Below, piece after piece: positions 40,366 through 48,341 of a DNA stretch of 64,000 nt (position 1 is its first letter; each line of letters opens with the position of its first letter). Source of the stretch: Streptomyces hoynatensis (GTDB lineage Bacteria > Actinomycetota > Actinomycetes > Streptomycetales > Streptomycetaceae); contig NZ_RBAL01000016.1 of assembly GCF_003626535.1 (NCBI RefSeq), positions 1-64,000 on the forward strand, read 5' to 3'. Position numbers and translations under genes: made by a program. Under the pieces are notes generated by a model. The model had not been told where the DNA came from. It ran no database searches and saw nothing but the letters and a program-made list of their open reading frames with translations.

Positions 40366-41367
40366 TCACGCCCCCGGTTCCTGCTGCTCGGTGTCGGGCC
40401 TGATGTCGATGCGCCAGCCGGTCAGCCGGGCGGCCAGCCTGGCGTTCTGGCCCTCCTTGCCGATGGCCAGGGACAGCTGGTAGTCGGGGACCGTCACCCG
40501 GGCGGAACGGGCCGCCTGGTCCACGACGTCCACCTTGGTGACCCTGGCGGGCGAGAGGGCGTTGGCGACCAGCTCGGCGGGGTCGTCCGACCAGTCCACG
40601 ATGTCGATCTTCTCGCCGTGCAGCTCGGCCATCACGCTGCGCACCCGGCCGCCCATGGGGCCGATGCACGCGCCCTTGGCGTTCAGTCCCGAGCGCAGCG
40701 AGCGCACCGCGATCTTGGTGCGGTGCCCGGCCTCCCTGGCGATGGCGGCGATCTCCACGGAGCCGTCGGCGATCTCGGGGACCTCCAGCTCGAAGAGCTT
40801 CTTGACCAGGTTCGGGTGCGTCCGCGACAGCGTGACCGAGGGGCCGCGCGCCCCCTTGACCACCCGGACCACGTAGGAACGCAGCCGCGCGCCGTGGCTG
40901 TAGTCCTCTCCCGGCACCTGCTCCTGCGGCGGCAGTATGGCCTCCAGCTTGCCGATGTCCACCAGCACGCTCTTGGGGTCGCGGCCCTGCTGCACCACGC
41001 CCGCCACCACGTCGCCCTCGCGCCCGGCGTACTCCCCGAAGGTGACGTCCTCCTCGGCGTCCCGCAGCCGCTGCAGGATGACCTGCTTGGCGGTGGTCGC
41101 CGCGATCCGGCCGAAGCCCTGGGGCGTGTCGTCGAACTCGCGCGGCTCCGCTCCCTCGGCCGCCTCGTCGAGGTCGGCCTCGTCCTCCCTGGCCCACACC
41201 GTGACGTGGCCGGTGTTGCGGTCGAGGACCACCCGGGCCTGCCTGCGGCTCCCCTCGGTGCGGTGGTAGGCGATCAGGAGGGCCGACTCGATCGCCTCGA
41301 CCAGCAGGTCGAAGGAGATCTCCTTCTCCCTGACGAGCCCCCGCAGGGCACTCATATCGATGTCCAC
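40366..41367 (-). CDS. nusA: Transcription termination/antitermination factor NusA
   Basis: The 333-residue protein binds RNA polymerase and nascent RNA to control pausing, termination and rRNA antitermination. Domains in order are the RNA polymerase-binding N-terminus, an S1 domain and two KH domains. A GxxG loop (CIGPMGGRVRSV) marks the first KH, and LAIGKEGQNARLAARLTGW the second. The C-terminal acidic repeats of E. coli NusA are absent, as in other actinobacteria. The GTG start has AAGGAGG upstream. It follows rimP by 13 bases. Confidence 0.95.
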   Translation of the reverse strand: MDIDMSALRGLVREKEISFDLLVEAIESALLIAYHRTEGSRRQARVVLDRNTGHVTVWAREDEADLDEAAEGAEPREFDDTPQGFGRIAATTAKQVILQRLRDAEEDVTFGEYAGREGDVVAGVVQQGRDPKSVLVDIGKLEAILPPQEQVPGEDYSHGARLRSYVVRVVKGARGPSVTLSRTHPNLVKKLFELEVPEIADGSVEIAAIAREAGHRTKIAVRSLRSGLNAKGACIGPMGGRVRSVMAELHGEKIDIVDWSDDPAELVANALSPARVTKVDVVDQAARSARVTVPDYQLSLAIGKEGQNARLAARLTGWRIDIRPDTEQQEPGA

Positions 41368-41380
41368 GGCTGCGCCTCCT

Positions 41381-41878
41381 TCAGGCTCTCTCGTCGCCGG
41401 CGGGCCCGCGGCTGAATTCGACTTCCACCCGGGCCGCGGCGACCTCGGGAAATGCGACCCGGCGGGCGGTGGGCGGGCGGCCCTTCTCGCCCGGCACCTC
41501 GACGTCCAGGCCCTCCTCGTCGAGGCCCACGATCCTGGCCGTCAGCTCCCCGCCCTCGTGGAGCCGGAAGCGCACCAGCCGCCCGACCGAGCGGCGGTAG
41601 TGCCGGAACTCGGTCAGCGGCCGCTCCGCGCCCGGCGAGGTGACCTCGAGGACGTAGGGCGCGCCCCCCATCACCTCGGTGTCGTCCAGGGCCGCGGAGA
41701 CCTCGCGGCTCAGCTCGGCGCAGGCGTCCAGGCCCACGCCGCCGTCCGCGTCCACCACGACCCGCAGGACGCGGCGCCGCCCGGCCGGGGTGATCCTGAC
41801 GTCCTCCAGGTCCATGTCCCGCTTCGCGGCCAGTGGCTCCAGAAGCTCCCGCAGCCTGTCGATCTGGGTGGTGCTCAT
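41381..41878 (-). CDS. rimP: Ribosome maturation factor RimP
   Basis: The 165-residue factor is needed for 30S subunit maturation. The family block LELTSPG appears here as LEVTSPGAERPLTEFRHYRR, after an N-terminal alpha/beta domain (RRVLRVVVDADGGV). The ATG at 41878 (MSTTQIDRLRELLEPL) is chosen over a longer upstream frame. It is the first gene of the rimP-nusA-ylxR-infB cluster, which starts from the 317-base divergent region on its right. Confidence 0.94.
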   Translation of the reverse strand: MSTTQIDRLRELLEPLAAKRDMDLEDVRITPAGRRRVLRVVVDADGGVGLDACAELSREVSAALDDTEVMGGAPYVLEVTSPGAERPLTEFRHYRRSVGRLVRFRLHEGGELTARIVGLDEEGLDVEVPGEKGRPPTARRVAFPEVAAARVEVEFSRGPAGDERA

Positions 41879-42195
41879 CCGGGTGACTCCTCGGCCGCGT
41901 GTGCTGTTGTGGGTCGGCGTCCATCGGGGCGGTGGCGCGGGTGACGTGGGCCGCGGCGGGGGCAGGGGCGTCACGGGCGCTCTCGCGCAACAGCCTAGCG
42001 CCTGCGACGCGGTTCGCGGACCGCTCCGAACCCGCCCCCGCCCGCGCGCTCCCCGCCCGCCCGCGGGCGCCGCTCCCCGGCCACGCCGTTCGGTGGGGCG
42101 GGGCCCGGGCGGGCGCGGGCGGCGGGTACGCTCACGGAACCGGTGATCATTCTGTCCGCTCCCGACGGACACCACGACGGAAGTGTGGCGAAGCC
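41879..42195. other. Divergent intergenic region upstream of rimP
   Basis: This 317-base gap lies between divergent rimP and the lipoprotein gene. A -10-like TAGGCT (complement of 41992-41997) could serve the rimP-infB operon, but no good -35 is visible. On the plus strand TACGCT near 42126 is a weak -10 candidate for the lipoprotein gene. No gene is supported. Confidence 0.4.
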
Positions 42196-42711
42196 ATGCC
42201 CTCTGGCCTGCCAAGACGCGTCCTGCTGACCAGACTGACCGGTGGCCTCCTGGCCGGAACCGCCGGGGTGGCCGGGCTCACCGGCACGCTGTCCGGCTGC
42301 ACCTCGGAATCGGGATCGGCCGCGGACCGCACCGCCGCGGCGGCGGCCGCCCGCGGGGTGCGCCGCAGGGCCGCCCGGGACAGCGCGGGACTGCTGGCCC
42401 GCTACGAGGCCACCGCCGCCGCCCACCCCGACCTGTCCGGCGCCCTCGCCCCCTACGCCGACGCCGTCTCCGCACACGTCCGCGCGCTGACCGAGCCGGG
42501 ACGCGAACCTGCGGGCGCCACGGGCGGCACTCCGGAGGTGTCGGCCGAGCCGGGGGCGGCGCTCGGCGCGCTGTCCGAGGCCGAGCAGGAGCTGTCGGGC
42601 CGGCGCCTTGCCGCGGTGGCCGGGGCCCCGCCCGACCTGGCCAGGCTGCTGGCCTCGCTGTCCGCCGCGGGCGCCGCCCACGCGTACCTGCTGAACGGGG
42701 TGGCCGCGTGA
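42196..42711 (+). CDS. Small exported lipoprotein
   Basis: The 171-residue protein has a signal peptide containing twin arginines (LPRRVLLTRL), a hydrophobic stretch and a lipobox LSGC with C34 as the lipidation site. The mature part is Ala-rich and helical with no recognisable domain. Its stop overlaps the GTG of the ferritin-like gene (GTGA), so the two are translationally coupled and probably work together. Confidence 0.75.
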   Translation: MPSGLPRRVLLTRLTGGLLAGTAGVAGLTGTLSGCTSESGSAADRTAAAAAARGVRRRAARDSAGLLARYEATAAAHPDLSGALAPYADAVSAHVRALTEPGREPAGATGGTPEVSAEPGAALGALSEAEQELSGRRLAAVAGAPPDLARLLASLSAAGAAHAYLLNGVAA

Positions 42712-43169
42712 GGCGGCGGGAGGGCGCGCAGGACGCCGATCCGGAGCTGGAGGCCACGCAGGCGGCGCTCGCCGCCGAGCACGCCGCCGTCTACGGCTAC
42801 GGGCTGGTGGGCGGGCGGCTCGGCGAGGAGGGCGGCGCCGAGGTGCGGGAGGCGTACGAGGCGCACCTGGCGCGCCGCGACCGGCTGCACCGGGCCGTGC
42901 GGGACCTGGGCGGGACGCCGGTGGCCGCCGCGGCGGCCTACGCGCTGCCCTTCGAGGTGGGCGACGGGGAGGCGGCGCGCCGGTTCGCCGCCGAGCTCGA
43001 AAGGCGGCTGGCGGGGGCGTACGCGGACCTGGTCGCGGCGACCGACGGCGAGAGGCGCGTGGCGGCGGCCACCGCGCTCGGCGAGGCCGCGGTGCGGGCG
43101 GCGCGGTGGAGCGGCGCCGGGAGCGCCTTCCCGGGCCTGGCCGAGTACGCGAACGAGGAGGGCGGCTGA
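42708..43169 (+). CDS. Ferritin-like DUF4439 protein
   Basis: The 153-residue all-helical protein fits the DUF4439 ferritin-like group, with an ATQAALAAEHAAVYGYG helix at the start. Helices continue with HLARRDRLHRAVRDLGG and YALPFEV, then a long C-terminal helix pair. I see only a few candidate metal ligands (E and H residues in helices 1 and 2), so metal binding is uncertain. It overlaps the lipoprotein gene by four bases and is followed immediately by the phosphotransferase-like gene. Confidence 0.82.
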   Translation: MRRREGAQDADPELEATQAALAAEHAAVYGYGLVGGRLGEEGGAEVREAYEAHLARRDRLHRAVRDLGGTPVAAAAAYALPFEVGDGEAARRFAAELERRLAGAYADLVAATDGERRVAAATALGEAAVRAARWSGAGSAFPGLAEYANEEGG

Positions 43170-43170
43170 G

Positions 43171-44073
43171 ATGGAGCTGACGCTTCCGCGGCGGCTGGTC
43201 GAGTTCCAGCAACCGGCCGCAGAAGGCTGGCTGGCGGGCCTGCCGGAGCTGGTGGAGGAGGTGCTTGGGCGCTGGGAACTCACCGTGGAGCGGGTCGTGG
43301 CCCCCGGCGGCAGGCACAGCATGGCCGTGCTGGTCACGGACGCGGAGGGCCGGCGTGCCGCCCTGAAGATATCCGCGCCCGACCGGCCCGCGGCGGTGGA
43401 GGAGGCGGCGCTGCGCCGCTGGCAGGGGCTGGGCGCGGTGCGCGTGCTGCGCTGCGCGCCCGAGGCGGGGGCGCTGCTGCTGGAGCGGCTGCACGGCGAG
43501 ACCTCGCTGCGGGCGCTGCCCGAGGCCAAGGCGATGCTGGAGGCGCTGTCGGTGGCGCGGCGCCTGTGGGTGGAACCCGGCGCCGGCCACCCCTTCCCCT
43601 CGGTGGCCGAGCACACCGCCCGGCAGGCGGAGCTGGGCCGGCAGGCCGCCCCGCTCGCGGGCCCCGAGGCGGCCGGGCTGCTCGCCGAGGCCCTCGACCT
43701 GCGGGACTCGCTGGTGTCAGGCGCGCAGGAGGAGGGCGTGCTGCTGCACGGTGACTTCCGGCAGGGCGCGGTGCTCGCCTCGGACGCGGAACGCGCCCCC
43801 TGGCTCGCGGTGGGGCCGGAACCCCTGGTGGGAGAGCGCGCCTTCGATCTGGCGCGGCTGGTCCGCGACCGGCTGCACGACCTGGTCGCCTCCCCCGGCG
43901 CGGCGGCGATCACCCGCCGCCGGGTGGCCCAGCTCGCCGAGGCGGTGGACGTTCCCGCGGACCGGCTGCGCGCCTGGGCGCTGTACCGGGCGGTGCTCTC
44001 CGGGGTCCTGAGCCTGGCGGCCGGGCGGCGCGCCGAGGGGGAGATGCTGCTGGAGTTCGCCACCTGGCTGTGA
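43171..44073 (+). CDS. Aminoglycoside/hydroxyurea-type phosphotransferase homologue, probable pseudokinase
   Basis: The 300-residue protein is related to small-molecule kinases of the aminoglycoside/hydroxyurea phosphotransferase family. The ATP-binding lysine region (RRAALKIS, K66) and the HGD catalytic motif (H193-G194-D195) are kept. The next metal-binding asparagine, usual in HGDLHxxN, is A200 (HGDFRQGAVL). The second metal-binding aspartate, usual in WLAIDPKPLVG, is G215 (WLAVGPEPLVG). Loss of both suggests no phosphotransfer, or a changed mechanism. It directly follows the ferritin-like gene, with one base between. Confidence 0.82.
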   Translation: MELTLPRRLVEFQQPAAEGWLAGLPELVEEVLGRWELTVERVVAPGGRHSMAVLVTDAEGRRAALKISAPDRPAAVEEAALRRWQGLGAVRVLRCAPEAGALLLERLHGETSLRALPEAKAMLEALSVARRLWVEPGAGHPFPSVAEHTARQAELGRQAAPLAGPEAAGLLAEALDLRDSLVSGAQEEGVLLHGDFRQGAVLASDAERAPWLAVGPEPLVGERAFDLARLVRDRLHDLVASPGAAAITRRRVAQLAEAVDVPADRLRAWALYRAVLSGVLSLAAGRRAEGEMLLEFATWL

Positions 44074-44152
44074 GCGCACCGGCGCACGCCTCCCCCGGCG
44101 CACACGGGACCCGTGCCGCGCCCGGCCGGGGACCCGTCGGCCCGCTGCCGGT

Positions 44153-44719
44153 TCAGCGGCGCAGGGGGAGCGGGGCGCCCATCACGGCGTAGGGGCAGGG
44201 CGCGGAGGGGAACATCACGCGCCGGGCCAGGTCGTGGTAGCCGAGCTTGCGGTAGAGGGCGCGGGCCGGGCTCTCGGTGTCCACGGCGGAGAGGATGGAG
44301 CGCGGCTGGGTGACCTCGTCGGTCAGGGTGGTGATCAGCCGGCGGCCTATCCGCCGGTGCTGGTAGGCGGGCAGCACGTGCAGTTCGGTGATGATGAACG
44401 AGTCGTCGAGCCACTCGTCGTTGCCCGTGCGGCGCAGGTAGGGCTCCACCACGGTCGACCACCACTGGGCGCGGTCGTTGGGCATGCCGTAGACGAAGCC
44501 GACCAGCCGGCCGCCGCCGAGGGTGGCGCCGAGGGCGCGGGCGCCGGGAGAGGCCATGTGGCGGACCACGATGTGGCGGCGGACGGCGACCTCCTCGTCG
44601 CTGAGGCCGAACGCCTGGGCCTGCACGGCCAGCGCCTCGTCGACGCGGGCCGCCAGGTCGAGCGGGCCGATGACGACGTCCCGGAGGTCGGAGGCGGCTT
44701 CCCCGGCGGATGGTGTCAT
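44153..44719 (-). CDS. GNAT family N-acetyltransferase
   Basis: The 188-residue cytosolic GNAT has the acetyl-CoA pyrophosphate-binding motif QHRRIGRRLI near residue 126, preceded by the beta-strand FIITELHVLP. ESPARALYRKLGY forms the family C-terminal alpha-beta unit. The substrate is unknown. It lies next to the larger DUF4081-GNAT gene on the same strand, 53 bases away, and may be cotranscribed with it. Confidence 0.88.
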   Translation of the reverse strand: MTPSAGEAASDLRDVVIGPLDLAARVDEALAVQAQAFGLSDEEVAVRRHIVVRHMASPGARALGATLGGGRLVGFVYGMPNDRAQWWSTVVEPYLRRTGNDEWLDDSFIITELHVLPAYQHRRIGRRLITTLTDEVTQPRSILSAVDTESPARALYRKLGYHDLARRVMFPSAPCPYAVMGAPLPLRR

Positions 44720-44772
44720 GCGGGGAGGCTAACGTGCCCGGCCGGTGAAGTCGCGCCCGGCGCCGGGAAAGA

Positions 44773-45621
44773 TCAGAACAGCACGCTCATCAGGGCACCG
44801 GACTCGGTGAAGCCGAGGCGGCGGTAGACGGCGAGGGCCGGGGCGTTGAAGTCGTTGACGTACAGGCTGACGAGCGGCGCGATCTCCTGCAGGGCGTGCC
44901 GGAGCACGGTGGCGAGGCCCGCGGTGGCCAGGCCGTGGCCCCGCCGGTCGGGGGCGGTCCACACGCCCTGGAGCTGGCAGGTGCCCGGGGTGATGGCGCC
45001 GATCTCGGCCTTGAAGACGACCCGGCCGTCCTCCACCCTGGCGAAGCAGCGGCCGGTGCCCACGGTCTCCGCGACCCGCGCCTGGTAGGTGAGGCCGCCG
45101 TCGGGGGCGTCGAGCGGGGAGACGCCCACCTCCTCGGTGAACATGGCCACCGCGGCGGGCAGCACCAGTTCCATCTCGTCCTTGCGCACCGGCCGCACCT
45201 GAGGGTCGGGGGTGATCCCGGGCGGCACCGCGCCGGTGACCATCAGGGGCTGCCGGGCGCGGACCTCGCGGGCGGGGCCCCAGCGGGGCTCCAGGTGGGC
45301 CCACAGGCGCGCGGTGGGGCCCGCGGGCCCGACGATCGAGGAGCAGACGCGGCCCTGGCGCAGGGCGCGGGCGGCGAAGGCCCGCACGGCGGCCGGGCCG
45401 GCGCAGACGGGCACCAGGTTGGCGCCCGAGTAGCACAGCGCGAGCAGCCGCCCGCGGCGCTGGTAGCCCCACATCTCACCGCCCAGGTAGGGCGCTTCGA
45501 GGCCCGAGTCGAGGACCCTGGCGGTCACGAAGGCGTTGGCCACCGGGTCCTTGTCCAGCACGCCGAGGGCGGCGCCGAGGTCGGCGGGTCCGAGGACCCG
45601 GAGGGTGGGCGTGGTCAGCAC
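44773..45621 (-). CDS. DUF4081-GNAT fused acetyltransferase
   Basis: The product has 282 residues. The first half matches DUF4081 (LGAALGVLDKDPVANAFVTARV, then GGEMWGYQRRGRLLALCYSGANLVPV). The second half is a GNAT domain with the CoA motif DRRGHGLATAGLATVL and the ending YVNDFNAPALAVYRRLGF. The GTG at 45621 (VLTTPTLRVLG) matches usual family starts. An upstream GTG at 45666 would add 15 residues but has no ribosome-binding site. It lies downstream of ispG; this dxr-peptidase-ispG-GNAT order is conserved in streptomycetes. Confidence 0.85.
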   Translation of the reverse strand: MLTTPTLRVLGPADLGAALGVLDKDPVANAFVTARVLDSGLEAPYLGGEMWGYQRRGRLLALCYSGANLVPVCAGPAAVRAFAARALRQGRVCSSIVGPAGPTARLWAHLEPRWGPAREVRARQPLMVTGAVPPGITPDPQVRPVRKDEMELVLPAAVAMFTEEVGVSPLDAPDGGLTYQARVAETVGTGRCFARVEDGRVVFKAEIGAITPGTCQLQGVWTAPDRRGHGLATAGLATVLRHALQEIAPLVSLYVNDFNAPALAVYRRLGFTESGALMSVLF

Positions 45622-45751
45622 GGGGTGGGGCCTTGCGCTCGGGGCCAGGGTCAGCCGGGTCTGCACGGTGCGGGCCGTGGCGCACGGCCCGCGCGTGCCC
45701 GAAACCCTACCCGGCCCCCTTCCGGCGCCGCGGCCCGCCCCGGCCGCGGCC

Positions 45752-46906
45752 TCAGCCCACCGAGACCTGGGGCTCGCCCGAGGGGCTGCCCTCGCGCTCC
45801 ATCCGCTCGGCGATCTTCATGGCCTCGTCGATGAGGGTCTCGACGATCTTGGATTCGGGGACGGTCTTGACGACCTCGCCCTTGACGAAGATCTGGCCCT
45901 TGCCGTTGCCCGAGGCCACCCCGAGGTCGGCCTCGCGGGCCTCCCCCGGGCCGTTGACCACGCAGCCCATCACGGCGACGCGCAGCGGCACGTCCATCCC
46001 GGTCAGGCCCGCGGTGACCTGCTCGGCGAGGGTGTAGACGTCGACCTGGGCACGCCCGCAGGAGGGGCAGGAGACGATCTCCAGGCCGCGCTCGCGCAGG
46101 CCGAGGGACTCCAGGATCTGGATGCCGACCTTGACCTCCTCGACGGGCGGCGCGGACAGCGAGACCCGGATGGTGTCGCCGATGCCCTCGCTGAGCAGCG
46201 CGCCGAAGGCGACGGCCGACTTGATGGTGCCCTGGAAGGCGGGGCCGGCCTCGGTGACGCCCAGGTGCAGCGGGTAGTCGCAGCGCTCGGCGAGCTGCCG
46301 GTAAGCGTTCACCATGACCACCGGGTCGTTGTGCTTGACCGAGATCTTGATGTCGTGGAAGCCGTGCTCCTCGAAGAGGGAGCACTCCCACAGCGCGGAC
46401 TCGACCAGCGCCTCCGGGGTGGCCTTGCCGTACTTGGCGAGCAGGCGCTTGTCGAGCGAGCCGGCGTTGACGCCGATCCGGATCGGGGTGCCCGTCTCGG
46501 TGGCCGCCTTGGCGATCTCGCGGACCTTGTCGTCGAACTTCTTGATGTTCCCGGGGTTGACCCGCACCGCGGCGCAGCCGGCATCCAGCGCGGCGAAGAC
46601 GTACTTGGGCTGGAAGTGGATGTCCGCGATCACCGGGATCTGCGACTTGCGCGCGATCACCGGCAGGGCGTCGGCGTCGTCCTGGGTCGGGACGGCGACC
46701 CGCACGATCTGGCACCCGGAGGCGGTCAGCTCGGCGATCTGCTGGAGCGTGGCGCCGATGTCGGAGGTGCGGGTGGTCGTCATCGACTGGACGGAGACGG
46801 GCGCGTCTCCTCCGACCGGGACGCTGCCGACGTGGATCTGGCGGCTGGCACGGCGCTCGGCCAGCTTGATAGGTACGGACGGCATTCCCAGCGAGATGGC
46901 TGTCAT
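45752..46906 (-). CDS. ispG: 4-hydroxy-3-methylbut-2-enyl diphosphate synthase
   Basis: The 384-residue [4Fe-4S] enzyme of the non-mevalonate (MEP) isoprenoid pathway has its cluster cysteines visible in SCPSCGRAQVD (two) and MGCVVNGPGE (one), the usual set. An N-terminal TIM-barrel region contains QSMTTTRTSDI and VRVNPGNI. The ATG at 46906 (MTAISLGMPS) matches family starts; a GTG 18 bases earlier lacks a ribosome-binding site. It lies just after the site-2 protease gene and two genes from dxr, another MEP gene. Confidence 0.95.
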   Translation of the reverse strand: MTAISLGMPSVPIKLAERRASRQIHVGSVPVGGDAPVSVQSMTTTRTSDIGATLQQIAELTASGCQIVRVAVPTQDDADALPVIARKSQIPVIADIHFQPKYVFAALDAGCAAVRVNPGNIKKFDDKVREIAKAATETGTPIRIGVNAGSLDKRLLAKYGKATPEALVESALWECSLFEEHGFHDIKISVKHNDPVVMVNAYRQLAERCDYPLHLGVTEAGPAFQGTIKSAVAFGALLSEGIGDTIRVSLSAPPVEEVKVGIQILESLGLRERGLEIVSCPSCGRAQVDVYTLAEQVTAGLTGMDVPLRVAVMGCVVNGPGEAREADLGVASGNGKGQIFVKGEVVKTVPESKIVETLIDEAMKIAERMEREGSPSGEPQVSVG

Positions 46907-46978
46907 GGCTTCGTGCAACCCCACGGTGCTGATCGAGTCCCGGGTTGGGCGGGCTCCCGCGGCTGAGCCTACGGCACC

Positions 46979-48283
46979 TCAGCCGGTGAGCTTTACCGGA
47001 CTGACGATATCGGCCGCTAGGACCAGAAGGGTGAAGCAGATGAACACGCCGGCGACGACGTAGGCGACCGGCATCAGCTTGGCGACGTCGAAGGGACCCG
47101 GGTCGGGCCGCCTGGCCACCTTGGCCGCGCCGCGCCTGATCGACTCCCACAGGGCGCCCGCGACGTGCCCGCCGTCGAGCGGGAGGAGCGGGAGCATGTT
47201 GAACAGGAAGAGCGACAGGTTGAAGCCCGCGACCAGGAACAGTGCGGTGGCGATCTGCTGGCTGGCGGGGATGTCGAGCGTGAAGATCTGGCCGCCGACC
47301 CGGGCCGCCCCTACCACACCCATCGGGGAGTCCTGCTCCCGTTCGCCGTGCCCGAGTGCCGCGTCCCACAGGCCGGGGATCTTGGAGGGGATGTCCACCA
47401 TGGCCTCTATGCCGGTGGTCATGATGTCACCCATACGGTCGATGGCCTCGGGGAAACTCTGCTTGACGACCCCGTTGGCCGGCGAGAAGCCGAGGAAGCC
47501 CGCGGTGACGTACTCGCCCTCGACGTAACCGCCCTGCCCGTCCGTCTTGGCCACCTGGTTCTCGATGAGGTCGGCCTGCAGCTCGAGCGTCCTGCCGTCG
47601 CGGTCCACGGTGAGGGTGGCCGCGCCCGTGGTGTCGCGGATGCGCTGCTGGAGGGTGTCCCACTCGTCGATGGGCTCGCCGTTGAAGGCCGTGATCCGGT
47701 CGCCCGGCAGCAGGCCCGCCGCGGCGGCAGGCGCGGGGGTGTCGCCGGCCTGGCAGTCGCGCGGCTCCTCGCTCTGCGCTATGACGCACTCGGAGACGGA
47801 GGCCACCGTGGTCGTCTGGGTGCTGATGCCGAAGCCCATGAGGACGCCGAGGAAGACCACGACGGCCAGGATCAGGTTCATCGCGGGCCCGGCGAACATG
47901 ACGATGATCCGCTTCCACGGCTTGCGCGTGTAGAAGAGGCGGTGCTCGTCGCCCGGCTGCAGCTCCTCGAAGGCCGCGGCCCTGGCGTCCTCGATCATGC
48001 CGCGGAAGGGGGAGGTGGAGCGCTTGCGGATCTGGCCGTCGTCGCCGGGCGGGAACATGCCGATCATCCGGATGTAGCCGCCGAGCGGGATGGCCTTGAC
48101 GCCGAACTCGGTCTCCTTGCGCTTGCGCGACCAGATCGTCGGCCCGAAGCCGATCATGAACTGGGGCACCCGCACGCCGAACATCCGGGCCGTGGAGAAG
48201 TGCCCGAACTCGTGCCAGGCGATCGAGAAGAGCAGGCCGAAGACGAAGACCAGCACGCCGAGGAGGAACATCAGACCGTTCAT
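46979..48283 (-). CDS. Site-2 type M50 membrane metalloprotease
   Basis: The 434-residue integral membrane protease of the RseP/Rip1 family has its zinc ligands in HEFGH at about residues 24-28 in the first helix and the downstream LDGGH motif in a later helix. A PDZ-like domain lies between, around residues 175-260. Such proteases cleave anti-sigma factors and other membrane proteins. The ATG at 48283 has GAGGGGGAAGAGGG upstream. It lies 58 bases after dxr and 72 bases before ispG, the conserved order. Confidence 0.94.
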   Translation of the reverse strand: MNGLMFLLGVLVFVFGLLFSIAWHEFGHFSTARMFGVRVPQFMIGFGPTIWSRKRKETEFGVKAIPLGGYIRMIGMFPPGDDGQIRKRSTSPFRGMIEDARAAAFEELQPGDEHRLFYTRKPWKRIIVMFAGPAMNLILAVVVFLGVLMGFGISTQTTTVASVSECVIAQSEEPRDCQAGDTPAPAAAAGLLPGDRITAFNGEPIDEWDTLQQRIRDTTGAATLTVDRDGRTLELQADLIENQVAKTDGQGGYVEGEYVTAGFLGFSPANGVVKQSFPEAIDRMGDIMTTGIEAMVDIPSKIPGLWDAALGHGEREQDSPMGVVGAARVGGQIFTLDIPASQQIATALFLVAGFNLSLFLFNMLPLLPLDGGHVAGALWESIRRGAAKVARRPDPGPFDVAKLMPVAYVVAGVFICFTLLVLAADIVSPVKLTG

Positions 48284-48341
48284 GCCCTCTTCCCCCTCGC
48301 CGCCTCGGCCACGCGGCGCGCGCGGACGGCGCGTTCGTCGC

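Noticed and set aside
42196..44073. Antibiotic resistance by the aminoglycoside phosphotransferase homologue
   Set aside because: Two metal-binding residues are missing and the gene is in a core-gene context, so a resistance call is not supported.
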